The notes below the pieces were generated by a model. The model was given only the letters and a program-made list of their open reading frames with translations. It was not told the origin of the DNA and ran no database searches. From the NCBI GenBank assembly GCA_963742715.1, contig CAVUMR010000001.1, positions 1,488,001-1,552,000 of the forward strand: a DNA stretch of 64,000 nt, in the 5' to 3' direction. Below are positions 43,652-51,855 of the stretch, piece after piece (positions within the stretch are counted from its first letter, which is position 1; every line of letters begins with the position of its first letter). The position numbers were made by a program, and so were the translations under genes. This DNA comes from CAVUMR01 sp963742715. Lineage in GTDB: Bacteria > Actinomycetota > Actinomycetes > Mycobacteriales > Micromonosporaceae.

Positions 43652-44731
43652 TCAGCGCTCGACCTCGCCGCGGATGAACTTCTCCACCGCGTCCCGGGCG
43701 CTGTTGTCGTCGTACTGCTCCGGCGGCGACTTCATGAAGTAGCTCGACGCGGACAGGATCGGACCACCGACCCCGCGGTCCTTGGCGATCTTGGCCGCGC
43801 GTACCGCGTCGATGATGATGCCGGCGGAGTTGGGCGAGTCCCAGACCTCCAGCTTGTACTCGAGGTTCAGCGGCACGTCGCCGAAGGACCGGCCCTCGAG
43901 CCGTACGTACGCCCACTTCCGGTCGTCCAGCCACGGCACGTAGTCGCTCGGTCCGATGTGGACGGACGCGCGCTCCATCTCGTGCGGGATCTGCGAGGTG
44001 ACCGACTGGGTCTTCGAGATCTTCTTCGACTTCAGCCGCTTGCGCTCGAGCATGTTCATGAAGTCCATGTTTCCGCCGAAGTTGAGCTGGTACGTGCGGA
44101 GCAGCTCAACTCCCCGGTCCTCGAACAGCTTCGCCAGTACCCGGTGGGTGATGGTGGCACCGACCTGCGACTTGATGTCGTCGCCGACGATCGGTACGCC
44201 GGCGTCGGTGAACTTCTGCGCCCACACCGGGTCGGACGCGATGAACACGGGCAGCGCGTTGACGAACGCGACGCCGGCGTCGATCGCGCACTGCGCGTAG
44301 TACTTGTCGGCCTCTTCGGAACCGACCGGAAGGTACGAGACGAGAACGTCGGCCTGCGTCTCCCGGAGTACCCGGACCACGTCGACCGGCGCCTCGTCGG
44401 ACTCGTCGATCGTCTCCCGGTAGAACTCACCGAGGCCGTCGTAGGTGGGACCGCGCTGCACGATCACGCCGCTCGGCGGTACATCACAGATCTTGATGGT
44501 GTTGTTTTCGCTGGCCGCGATCGCCTCGGCGATATCGCGACCGACCTTCTTGGCGTCGACGTCGAATGCCGCAACGACCTCGACGTCACGAATGTGGTAG
44601 TCGCCGAACTCGACGTGCATGAGACCGGGGACGCGCTGCGCTGGGTCGGCGTTGCGGTAGTACTCCACGCCCTGGATGAGGGACGTGGCGCAGTTGCCGA
44701 CACCGACGATGGCGACGCGGACGGAGCCCAT
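43652..44731 (-). CDS. ino1: Inositol-3-phosphate synthase
   Basis: A 359-residue NAD-dependent enzyme converting glucose 6-phosphate to myo-inositol 3-phosphate, the source of inositol for phosphatidylinositol and mycothiol in actinobacteria. It has VRVAIVGVGNCATSLIQGVEYY (NAD binding), SYLPVGSEEADKYYAQCAIDAGVAFVNALPVFIAS, GDDIKSQVGATITHRVLAKLFEDRG, and LNFGGNMDFMNMLERKRLKSKKISKTQSVTSQ. It starts at ATG 44731, 201 bases after a PadR regulator on the same strand, the mycobacterial order. Confidence 0.96.
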   Translation of the reverse strand: MGSVRVAIVGVGNCATSLIQGVEYYRNADPAQRVPGLMHVEFGDYHIRDVEVVAAFDVDAKKVGRDIAEAIAASENNTIKICDVPPSGVIVQRGPTYDGLGEFYRETIDESDEAPVDVVRVLRETQADVLVSYLPVGSEEADKYYAQCAIDAGVAFVNALPVFIASDPVWAQKFTDAGVPIVGDDIKSQVGATITHRVLAKLFEDRGVELLRTYQLNFGGNMDFMNMLERKRLKSKKISKTQSVTSQIPHEMERASVHIGPSDYVPWLDDRKWAYVRLEGRSFGDVPLNLEYKLEVWDSPNSAGIIIDAVRAAKIAKDRGVGGPILSASSYFMKSPPEQYDDNSARDAVEKFIRGEVER

Positions 44732-44932
44732 GTGCTGCCTCCTTCTCCATCACGGCCGCTCCGGCGGGTCCTGCGGTTTCTGCTGGGCCGGAGTCGGTGG
44801 TCCGTAGGTTTGGCGGCCGCTGGTACACGGCCGGTGATCTTCCTGGTTTCTCCGGCAAACCACCGCCGCGCCTGGCGCGACGGCGGAGTTGCCAGGCTCA
44901 ATTGCTGGTCAACCGCTGGATAGTCGGCCGTC

Positions 44933-45595
44933 TCAGGGTTCGGCCGACCCGGGTAACCGCTGGCCGTCGCCCTGGTCGCTGCCGGACGGCCCGGGTGGTT
45001 CGCCGGTGGTCGAGTCCTTGCCGGTCGACTCCCGGCCGATGGTCACCGTCGGGGGCTGACCGGCCCGCTCGTGCGCGATGAGCTCCTCGAGCCAGCGCAC
45101 TTCCCGTTCACAGCCGTCGAGACCGTGCCGCTGGAGCTCCAGCGTGTACGCGTCGAGCCGTTCGGCCGCGCGGGTCAGCGACTCGCGCAGCCCTTCCCGC
45201 CGCTCCTCCACCTTGCGGCGCCGACCCTCGAGGATCCGCAGCCGGGTGTCCGAGTCGGTACGCGAGAAGAACGCGAAGTGCACCCCGAAGCCGGCGTCGT
45301 CGTACGTCTCCGGTCCGGTCTGCCCGAGCAGCGCGGCGAACCGCTCCTTGCCCTCGGCGGTCAGCCGGTACACGACCTTGCCGCGGCGGCCGGTCAGCGG
45401 TGGGACCGGCTGGTCCGGGTCGGGCTCGTCCTCGGCGATCCAGCCGGTTTCGCGCATCCGGCGCAGGGTCGGGTACAGCGTGCCGTAGCTGAACGCCGCC
45501 CGGAATGCGCCGAGCATGGTGTTGAGGCGTTTCCGCAGCTCGTAGCCGTGCATCGGTGATTCGTGCAGGAGGCCGAGGACTGCGAGCTCCAGCAT
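44933..45595 (-). CDS. PadR-family transcriptional regulator
   Basis: A 220-residue regulator with the winged-helix N-terminus MLELAVLGLLHESPMHGYELRKRLNTMLGAFRAAFSYGTLYPTLRRMRETGWIAEDEP and an extended C-terminal helical dimerisation part (RLRILEGRRRKVEERREGLRESLTRAAERLDAY). ATG 45595 has AGGAGG eight bases upstream, so it is favoured over GTG 45604. It is upstream of ino1 and has an inverted repeat in its promoter region, so it probably autoregulates and may control ino1. Confidence 0.92.
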   Translation of the reverse strand: MLELAVLGLLHESPMHGYELRKRLNTMLGAFRAAFSYGTLYPTLRRMRETGWIAEDEPDPDQPVPPLTGRRGKVVYRLTAEGKERFAALLGQTGPETYDDAGFGVHFAFFSRTDSDTRLRILEGRRRKVEERREGLRESLTRAAERLDAYTLELQRHGLDGCEREVRWLEELIAHERAGQPPTVTIGRESTGKDSTTGEPPGPSGSDQGDGQRLPGSAEP

Positions 45596-45706
45596 TGTCC
45601 TCACCTCCTGCGGGTCTACGAGCGACTTCGTAGCGGGCTGGGACCGACGTCCAGCCGGTCTACGAACGACTTTCTACCGGTCTGCGAGCGGTTTGCGAGC
45701 GCAGCC

Positions 45707-45727
45707 GATGTATCGGCTCGATACATC
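45707..45727. promoter_or_regulatory. Candidate PadR operator
   Basis: GATGTATCG / CGATACATC is a perfect 9-bp inverted repeat around GCT, 112 bases before the padR start. ATGT...ACAT half-sites are typical of PadR operators. A second shorter inverted repeat, CTACGA/TCGTAG, is nearer the gene at about 45617-45634. Confidence 0.5.
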
Positions 45728-45853
45728 ACGACAGTAGATCAGCCTGTGCCCCGGCGGCAACACTGGATTGCGCTGGTCATCCCGAATTGGCGTGATCTTG
45801 TTCCCAACAGCGGTAGGTGTCGCCTCCGGCGCCTTCCGCGTACCCTCGTGCGC

Positions 45854-46261
45854 ATGCGCACGCAGCGGCAGGTCGTCGACTACTCGCTCCAGAAGCGAGC
45901 GCTGCTGCGCGACGTGTTCTCGGCCCGGATCGGGCTGCACGAGGTGTGCGACGCATCGCCGTACCTGTTGTCCGCGGCCCGCTTTCACGGCGAGCAGGTG
46001 GACCGGTCCTGTCCCGTCTGCCGACGGGAAAGTCTGTGGCTGGTGCACTACATATATGGCGACGAACTCAAGCACGCCGCCGGACAGGCCCGGGCGCGCG
46101 ACGAGCTGTCCATGTTGGCGATGACCTACCAGGAGTTCAGCGTGTACGTGGTGGAGGTCTGCCGTGGCTGCGGCTGGAATCACCTCGTCGAGCAGTACCT
46201 GATGGGCCGTGGCGGGATGCGGGACGACGGGCCGCCATCCCGTCGCGAGGCCGCCGAGTGA
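45854..46261 (+). CDS. DUF5318 protein
   Basis: A 135-residue DUF5318 protein: MRTQRQVVDYSLQKRALLRDVFSARIGLHEVCDASPYLLSAARFHG, then CPVCRRESLWLVHYIYGDELK and VVEVCRGCGWNHL. The two CxxC pairs suggest zinc binding. The gene stands directly before the class A penicillin-binding protein, as in M. tuberculosis (Rv0049-ponA1), which suggests a link to cell-wall growth. The function is unknown. Confidence 0.9.
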   Translation: MRTQRQVVDYSLQKRALLRDVFSARIGLHEVCDASPYLLSAARFHGEQVDRSCPVCRRESLWLVHYIYGDELKHAAGQARARDELSMLAMTYQEFSVYVVEVCRGCGWNHLVEQYLMGRGGMRDDGPPSRREAAE

Positions 46262-46429
46262 TGGATCGTCCCCGGCCCCTCGGCGAGGCGCCGCGGGCGG
46301 CTCGACGTAGGCTCCCCCGCTGTGATATCTGGCTAATGCGCCCGTGCGCCCCATTCGCGGTGCGTGGTAGCTCACACGAATCGGGTGGCGATATGACAAC
46401 CCCCACCCCCTACCGGCATGGTGTGACGA

Positions 46430-49120
46430 ATGACTGACCCGTACCGCCCCACTCGTGGAGTGGCCCGGGTGAACGGCCCGGGCTCATCCGACGATTCGGC
46501 ATCGGACCCGTACGGCACGAGCGGCACGTACCGCCGGAGTCTGCGCGGCGGTGCCGCTGGAGGTGCCGCCGGCCGGAGCACCCCTCCTCCTGGCAACGGA
46601 GCCGGACGCGCGAGCGTCGGCCGGGCCGGGGCGGGCGACCACGGCGCCGGATCGACCGGCTACGGCGGTAACTCCGGCAGCGGTCGCGCCGGGGTCGGAC
46701 GGGCTTCCGTCGGTCGGGCTTCGGTCGGTCGCGGCTCGGATCCGTACGGCGATTCCTACAGCTCGGGCTCCCATGGTGCCGATGGGTACGGCGTGGGGCG
46801 ACACTCGGCCGATCCGTACAGCGGCAGCGGCGCCACCGGCCGCGCGTCGGTGGGCCGCGCGAGCGTGCGCCCGGCCGGTCCGGGCGGCGCCGGCGGCCCT
46901 GGTGGACCCGGCGGTCCGTACGACCCGAACTACCCGGGCTACGCCGATGACGACGGCTACCCCGGCAACCCGCCCCGGGGGTCGCGGGCGGCATCCCGCC
47001 GGGCCGCCGCTCTGGCCGGTGAAGGTGGCGGCAAGAAGGCCAAGCGCCGCCGGCGCCTGTTGGCCGGCGCGGCCGCACTGCTCATGCTCACCGGCTTCGC
47101 GGTACTCGGCGGTACCTACTTCTTTATGAGCGTCCCGCTGCCCGGCGACCTGCCGAGCCCGCAGGTGACCACGATCTACTACTCCGACGGCAAGACCGTC
47201 ATGGCGCGGATCGGCACCGAGAACCGGACCCGGGTGCCGATCGACAAGATCCCGGACAACGTCCAGCACGCCGTGGTCGCCGCCGAGGACCGCACCTTCT
47301 ACACCAACTCCGGTGTGTCGGTGACCGGCATCGCGCGAGCCGCCTGGAGCAACGTGGCCGGCGGGGAGAGCCGGCAGGGCGGTTCCACGATCACCCAGCA
47401 GTACGCCAAGATCGCCTCCGACGCGAACAGTCCCGGTAAGCGGACGTACTCGCAGAAGGCCAAGGAAGCGGTCATCGCGATGAAGCTGGATCGCGAGTTC
47501 TCCAAGAAGCAGATCCTCGACTACTACCTGAACACGATCTACTTCGGCCGCGGGGCGTACGGCATCCAGGCCGCCTCGCTGGCGTACTTCGGCAAGGCGG
47601 TCGTACACCTCAGCTCCGAGGAGGCGGCGGTACTCGCCTCCTGCATCAAGGACCCGTCGTACTTCGATCCGGCCGTGAACGCCGACGCGGCGAAGGAGCG
47701 CTGGAAGTACGTACTGGACCAGATGAGCGTTATGAACTGGTACGACCGCGGAAAGATCGCCAGCGCGGTGTACCCGAAGACGATCAAGCCCAGTGCGAAC
47801 GGACCGAACCAGGGCCTGGACGCGCCGACCGGACTGGTCGTCGCGCAGGTCAAGCGCGAGCTCGCCGATCGCGGCATCAGCGAACAGCAGTTGACCTCGG
47901 CCGGCTTCCGGATCGTCACCACGATCGACAAGCGCATGGAAGACGCCGCGATCAAGTCGTCCCGCGAGGTGCTGGCGGAGAATCCGAAGAACCTCCAGGA
48001 CGCGCTGGTGTCGGTCGAGCCCGGTACCGGCCGGGTCAAGGCGTACTACGGCGGCGAGAACGGCGTCGGCTTCGACTACGTCATGGGGTACGACGGCTCC
48101 GGGCAGCCGCGTGGCCACCAGCCGGGCTCCTCGTTCAAGGTGTACGCGCTGGCGACCGCGATCGAGAACAACATCTCGGTCAAGTCGTACTGGGACAGCT
48201 CCACCCCGCGGAAGTTCCCGGACCGGGCGACCGACAACCCGGTGACGAACTCCGACGGCTCCACCTGCGGCAAGAACTGCCCGCTGTGGAAGTCCACAGT
48301 CATGTCGCTGAACACGACGTACTACGCGCTGACCAGCAAGGTCGGCAAGGAAGCCGTGATCAAGACCGCCCGGGACGCCGGTATCCGGACGATGATGACC
48401 GACGGTTCCGCCACCGGTGAGGCCAAGGTCATCGACCTCACCACCACCCCGCCGGACGAGGCCGCCAAGCTGTTCGGCAACGAGGTCGGCTTCGGCCAGT
48501 ACCCGGTGACAGTGCTGGACCACGCGAACGGCTTCGCCACCATCGCGAACAACGGCACGTACACCGAGGCGCACTTCGTGGAGCAGGTGTACTCCGGCGA
48601 GAAGATGGTGTTCCGGGCAAAGCCCGCGCAGCGCCCGGTGTTCAGCGCGGACACGGCCGCGGACATGGACTGGGTACTCAAGCAGGTTGTCGGCAACAAC
48701 GCGCTGAACGACGGCCGGGACGCCGGCGCCAAGACCGGTACCTGGCAGTACAAGGACACCGGCGAGAACTCGCAGGCGTGGATGTGTGGCTACACCCCGC
48801 AACTGGCGACTGCCGTGTGGATGGGCCGCAAGACGAATGACGGACCGATCGTCAACTCGTACGGCGCGAACATCTACGGGTCGATGCTGCCGGGCCAGAT
48901 CTGGAAGAAGTTCATGGACCGGTCGTTGGAGGGCAAGCCGGAGAAGGACTTCCCGCCGGCGAAGTTCACCGGTAGCACCGCCCTCGGCGACGCCAGCGCG
49001 CCGCCGCCGTCGCCGACTCCCAGCCCGAAGCAGCCGTCGGTTCCGCCGTCCCTCCCGCCGAGTCCGTCGCCGTCCCGCAGTACCGGTGGGCTGCCGGGTG
49101 CCGGTGGTGACGGCCCCTAG
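46430..49120 (+). CDS. ponA: Bifunctional class A penicillin-binding protein (transglycosylase/transpeptidase)
   Basis: An 896-residue peptidoglycan synthase. Residues 1-205 are a cytoplasmic Gly/Ser/Arg-rich tail with repeated GRASVGRA and a basic KKAKRRRR stop before the membrane helix (~210-233). The glycosyltransferase GT51 domain has VVAAEDRTFYTNSGVSVTGIARA, GGSTITQQYAK and LNTIYFGRGAYGIQ. The transpeptidase domain has GSSFKVY (SxxK), SLNTTYY (SxN) and AKTGTW (KTG). A Pro/Ser-rich extracellular tail ends the protein. ATG 46430 is used. Confidence 0.95.
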   Translation: MTDPYRPTRGVARVNGPGSSDDSASDPYGTSGTYRRSLRGGAAGGAAGRSTPPPGNGAGRASVGRAGAGDHGAGSTGYGGNSGSGRAGVGRASVGRASVGRGSDPYGDSYSSGSHGADGYGVGRHSADPYSGSGATGRASVGRASVRPAGPGGAGGPGGPGGPYDPNYPGYADDDGYPGNPPRGSRAASRRAAALAGEGGGKKAKRRRRLLAGAAALLMLTGFAVLGGTYFFMSVPLPGDLPSPQVTTIYYSDGKTVMARIGTENRTRVPIDKIPDNVQHAVVAAEDRTFYTNSGVSVTGIARAAWSNVAGGESRQGGSTITQQYAKIASDANSPGKRTYSQKAKEAVIAMKLDREFSKKQILDYYLNTIYFGRGAYGIQAASLAYFGKAVVHLSSEEAAVLASCIKDPSYFDPAVNADAAKERWKYVLDQMSVMNWYDRGKIASAVYPKTIKPSANGPNQGLDAPTGLVVAQVKRELADRGISEQQLTSAGFRIVTTIDKRMEDAAIKSSREVLAENPKNLQDALVSVEPGTGRVKAYYGGENGVGFDYVMGYDGSGQPRGHQPGSSFKVYALATAIENNISVKSYWDSSTPRKFPDRATDNPVTNSDGSTCGKNCPLWKSTVMSLNTTYYALTSKVGKEAVIKTARDAGIRTMMTDGSATGEAKVIDLTTTPPDEAAKLFGNEVGFGQYPVTVLDHANGFATIANNGTYTEAHFVEQVYSGEKMVFRAKPAQRPVFSADTAADMDWVLKQVVGNNALNDGRDAGAKTGTWQYKDTGENSQAWMCGYTPQLATAVWMGRKTNDGPIVNSYGANIYGSMLPGQIWKKFMDRSLEGKPEKDFPPAKFTGSTALGDASAPPPSPTPSPKQPSVPPSLPPSPSPSRSTGGLPGAGGDGP

Positions 49121-49284
49121 TCGGGGACGCCGCACGCGGCCACCACTCGCTCGCCGCCGACCCCGAGGTCGGCCGTCGTCGCGGACCATGCGCGGCGACA
49201 GGCTGGCGGTGAATCGGGACAATCCGCGTCGATCTGAGCGGATGCGTGCCGACGGCCGACTTCCGGTACGGCAGGATGCGCAGG

Positions 49285-50814
49285 ATGAGCATGACGTCGG
49301 GCCGGATCGGGCCAACCACGGACGCCACCGGCGACCCGGGTCAACCGGCGACAGCCGCATACCGCGAGGTCGCGTCGCCCGGCCGGCACGACTGGTTCGT
49401 GACCGGCGCGGCCGAGATGATCGGCGGGCCGGTCGGTGCCCATGCCGCGCGCCCGACCCGCAGCAGGTTCTGGACGCCGGTACGCATCGTGCTCGCGTTG
49501 ACCTGCATCGTGTTCGCCCTGCACTGGGTGCAGAAGTCGCCCTGCCGGGACGGCGCCTGGACCAACCTCAAGCAGTACACGCACTACTGCTACACCGACG
49601 TGCTCGCGCTGTACTACGCCGAGAAGCTGTCCGACGGGGCCATGCCGTACCGCGACCACCCGGTCGAGTACCCGGTGCTGACCGGCGCCTTCATGGGCGC
49701 GATCGGGTTGCCGGTACACGCGATCGGGTCGGCCGTCGGGCCGACGTTCAACCAGGGCCAGACGTTCTACGACGTCAACGCGCTCGTCCTGGGCATCTTC
49801 GGTCTCATCACGGTCGCCAGCATCCTGGCACTGCGCCGCCGACGACCCTGGGACGCGGCCATGATGGCGCTGGCACCAGCGCTGTTCTTCACCGCGACGG
49901 TCAACTGGGACCTGTTCGCGGTCGGGCTCGCCGCACTGGCCATGTACGCCTGGGCGCGTCGACATCCGGTGGTGGCGGGCATTGTGCTGGGGCTGGCCGT
50001 GGCGGCGAAGTTCTACCCGCTGCTCCTGCTCGGACCGCTGCTCGTCCTCGGGTTGCGCAGCCGGCGACTGGTCGAGGCGACGTACGTGGTGGGCGCCGCC
50101 GCGGCGTCGTGGTTCGTCGTCAACGCACCGGTTGCGCTGCTGTGGCCCGACTCGTGGCTGCAGTTCTTCCGGCTCAACGCCACCCGTCCCATCGACTGGG
50201 GCACGCTCTGGTACATCGGCGTGCACCTACCGACCGGTCGGGGCAGGTCCGGGCTGCCGCCGTTCACCTGGCTGGGCAACGACATTCCGATGCTGAACCG
50301 GGTGTACTTCCTGCTCTTCCTGCTCTGCTGCATCGGCGTGGTCGCGCTGGCGCTACTGGCCCCGCGCCGGCCGAGGCTCTCGGCGCTGGTGTTCCTCACC
50401 GTCGCGCTCTTCGTGATCACCGGCAAGGTCTGGTCCCAGCAGTACGTGCTGTGGCTGATCCCGCTGGCCGTACTGGCCCGGCCGAAGTGGGGCGCGTTCC
50501 TGGCCTGGCAGATCGGTGAGGTGCTGTACTTCCTCGCCTTCTACGGCGAGTTGATGGGCGCCAGCGGCAAGGGCGTGATCCCGGAGTGGGTGTTCGTCCT
50601 GGCCGCCCTGACCAGGCTCGTCACGTTGCTGGTGCTCTGCGGGTACGTGGTGCGTGAGGCGCTGCGGCCGCAGCTCGACCCGGTACGCGCGGACGGCAGT
50701 GACGATCCCGACGGCGGGTACTTCGACGGTGCCCCGGACGCGCCCTGGGTGGAGCGCCTCCGGGCGAAACTCGGTTCACCGGCGCGGCGGGTGGATGCTG
50801 GGATGGCTGTGTGA
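49285..50814 (+). CDS. GT87-family membrane glycosyltransferase
   Basis: A ~509-residue polytopic GT-C protein downstream of ponA, the position of Rv0051 in M. tuberculosis. It has about ten hydrophobic helices, an early loop with YRDHPVEYPVLTGAFMG (acidic, GT87-like), and TATVNWDLFAVGLAALAMYAWARRHPVVAGIVLGLAVAAKFYPLLLLGPLLV. GT87 enzymes transfer mannose or arabinose from polyprenyl-phosphate sugars. Several starts are possible (ATG 49276, 49285, 49291 or GTG 49246); 49285 is tentative. Its stop overlaps the next gene (GTGA). Confidence 0.85.
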   Translation: MSMTSGRIGPTTDATGDPGQPATAAYREVASPGRHDWFVTGAAEMIGGPVGAHAARPTRSRFWTPVRIVLALTCIVFALHWVQKSPCRDGAWTNLKQYTHYCYTDVLALYYAEKLSDGAMPYRDHPVEYPVLTGAFMGAIGLPVHAIGSAVGPTFNQGQTFYDVNALVLGIFGLITVASILALRRRRPWDAAMMALAPALFFTATVNWDLFAVGLAALAMYAWARRHPVVAGIVLGLAVAAKFYPLLLLGPLLVLGLRSRRLVEATYVVGAAAASWFVVNAPVALLWPDSWLQFFRLNATRPIDWGTLWYIGVHLPTGRGRSGLPPFTWLGNDIPMLNRVYFLLFLLCCIGVVALALLAPRRPRLSALVFLTVALFVITGKVWSQQYVLWLIPLAVLARPKWGAFLAWQIGEVLYFLAFYGELMGASGKGVIPEWVFVLAALTRLVTLLVLCGYVVREALRPQLDPVRADGSDDPDGGYFDGAPDAPWVERLRAKLGSPARRVDAGMAV

Positions 50815-51794
50815 CCCAGGCGTACGAGCTTCCCGCCGAGATCCGGACCAACGTCGTCGAGATCTTCGGTGACCGTGGGGCGGCGTGGCTCGAGGCGCTG
50901 CCGGCGGTGGTCGCCGACCTGACCGAACGGTGGCAGTTACGGCTCGGGCGTTCGTACACCGGCGGGACCCATTCGCTGGTCCTCGCGGTGACCCGGGCGG
51001 ACGGCAGCCCGGCGGTACTGAAGGTCCCGGTGCTGGACGACGAGAACTACGCGGAGGCCGCGGCGCTGCGCTGCTACGGCGGAGACGGCGCGGTCGAGTT
51101 GTACGAGGTGGACGTCGCGACCGGCGCGCTGCTGCTCGAGCGCGCCGATCCGGGTACGCCCCTGCTCGACCACCCGAACCGGCCGGAAGCCATCGGGATC
51201 GCGTGCGCCCTGCTGCGCCGGCTCCGGCGGCCGGCCACGCCGGACCGGGACTGTCCTGGGCCGGACGAGCCTGCGACCGACAGCCGCCGGCCGGTGTCGG
51301 TTCCGTCGGACCGCCGCGGCGATCACCCGTACCCGCACGTGACCGACCTGGTCGCACGCTGGGCGGCAGAGTTCCCGGTGGAACAGAAGGAGTGCGGCGA
51401 GCCGGTCCCGCGGCGCGTGCTGGACCGCGCGGTCGAGCTCGCCACCCGCTACGCCACCGAGCCGGACGGGCCGGAGCTGCTGGTCAACCGGGATGCCCAC
51501 CTGGGCAACATGCTCTCCGCGCGGCGTGAACCGTGGCTGCTGATCGACCCCAAGCCACTGGCCGGCGAGGCGGCGTTCGACACCGGCCACCTCATGCACG
51601 ACCTGCTGCGGGAGGCCCCCGGTCGGGCCGCGGCGCTCGACACGGCGGCGCGGCTCGCGGACGGCCTCGGCGTACCCACCGACCGGGTGCTGGGTTGGGC
51701 CCTGGTCCGGGCGGTCGACAACGCGCTGTGGGCGGCTCGGGATGCCGACCCGACGCAGCCCTACCTCGCGGTGGCGGAGGCGGTCGCCGGCTGA
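50811..51794 (+). CDS. Aminoglycoside/hydroxyurea-type phosphotransferase family protein
   Basis: A 327-residue APH(6)/hydroxyurea-kinase-like protein: N-terminal IRTNVVEIFGDRGAAWLEALPAVVADLTERWQL, nucleotide-binding VLKVPVLDDENYAEAAALRCYGGDGAVELYEVD, catalytic LLVNRDAHLGNMLSARREPWLLIDPKPLAGEAAFDTGHLM (catalytic Asp in NRDAH, Asn in GNML). These kinases phosphorylate aminoglycosides or related small molecules; most chromosomal ones are uncharacterised, so resistance is not assured. GTG 50811 overlaps the stop of the GT87 gene, so it is translationally coupled to it. Confidence 0.85.
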   Translation: MTQAYELPAEIRTNVVEIFGDRGAAWLEALPAVVADLTERWQLRLGRSYTGGTHSLVLAVTRADGSPAVLKVPVLDDENYAEAAALRCYGGDGAVELYEVDVATGALLLERADPGTPLLDHPNRPEAIGIACALLRRLRRPATPDRDCPGPDEPATDSRRPVSVPSDRRGDHPYPHVTDLVARWAAEFPVEQKECGEPVPRRVLDRAVELATRYATEPDGPELLVNRDAHLGNMLSARREPWLLIDPKPLAGEAAFDTGHLMHDLLREAPGRAAALDTAARLADGLGVPTDRVLGWALVRAVDNALWAARDADPTQPYLAVAEAVAG

Positions 51795-51855
51795 GCCGGA
51801 CGCCGCCATCGCACCGGGAGCCGCAGGTCGGCCGCGGGCCGCGCGTCCGGCCGGT

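Noticed and set aside
46484..49360. 958-codon minus-strand frame opposite ponA
   Set aside because: It is antisense to a clear class A penicillin-binding protein and has no domain.
50811..51794. Acquired aminoglycoside resistance gene
   Set aside because: Base composition and coupling with the GT87 gene look native, so I keep the neutral family name and do not infer resistance.
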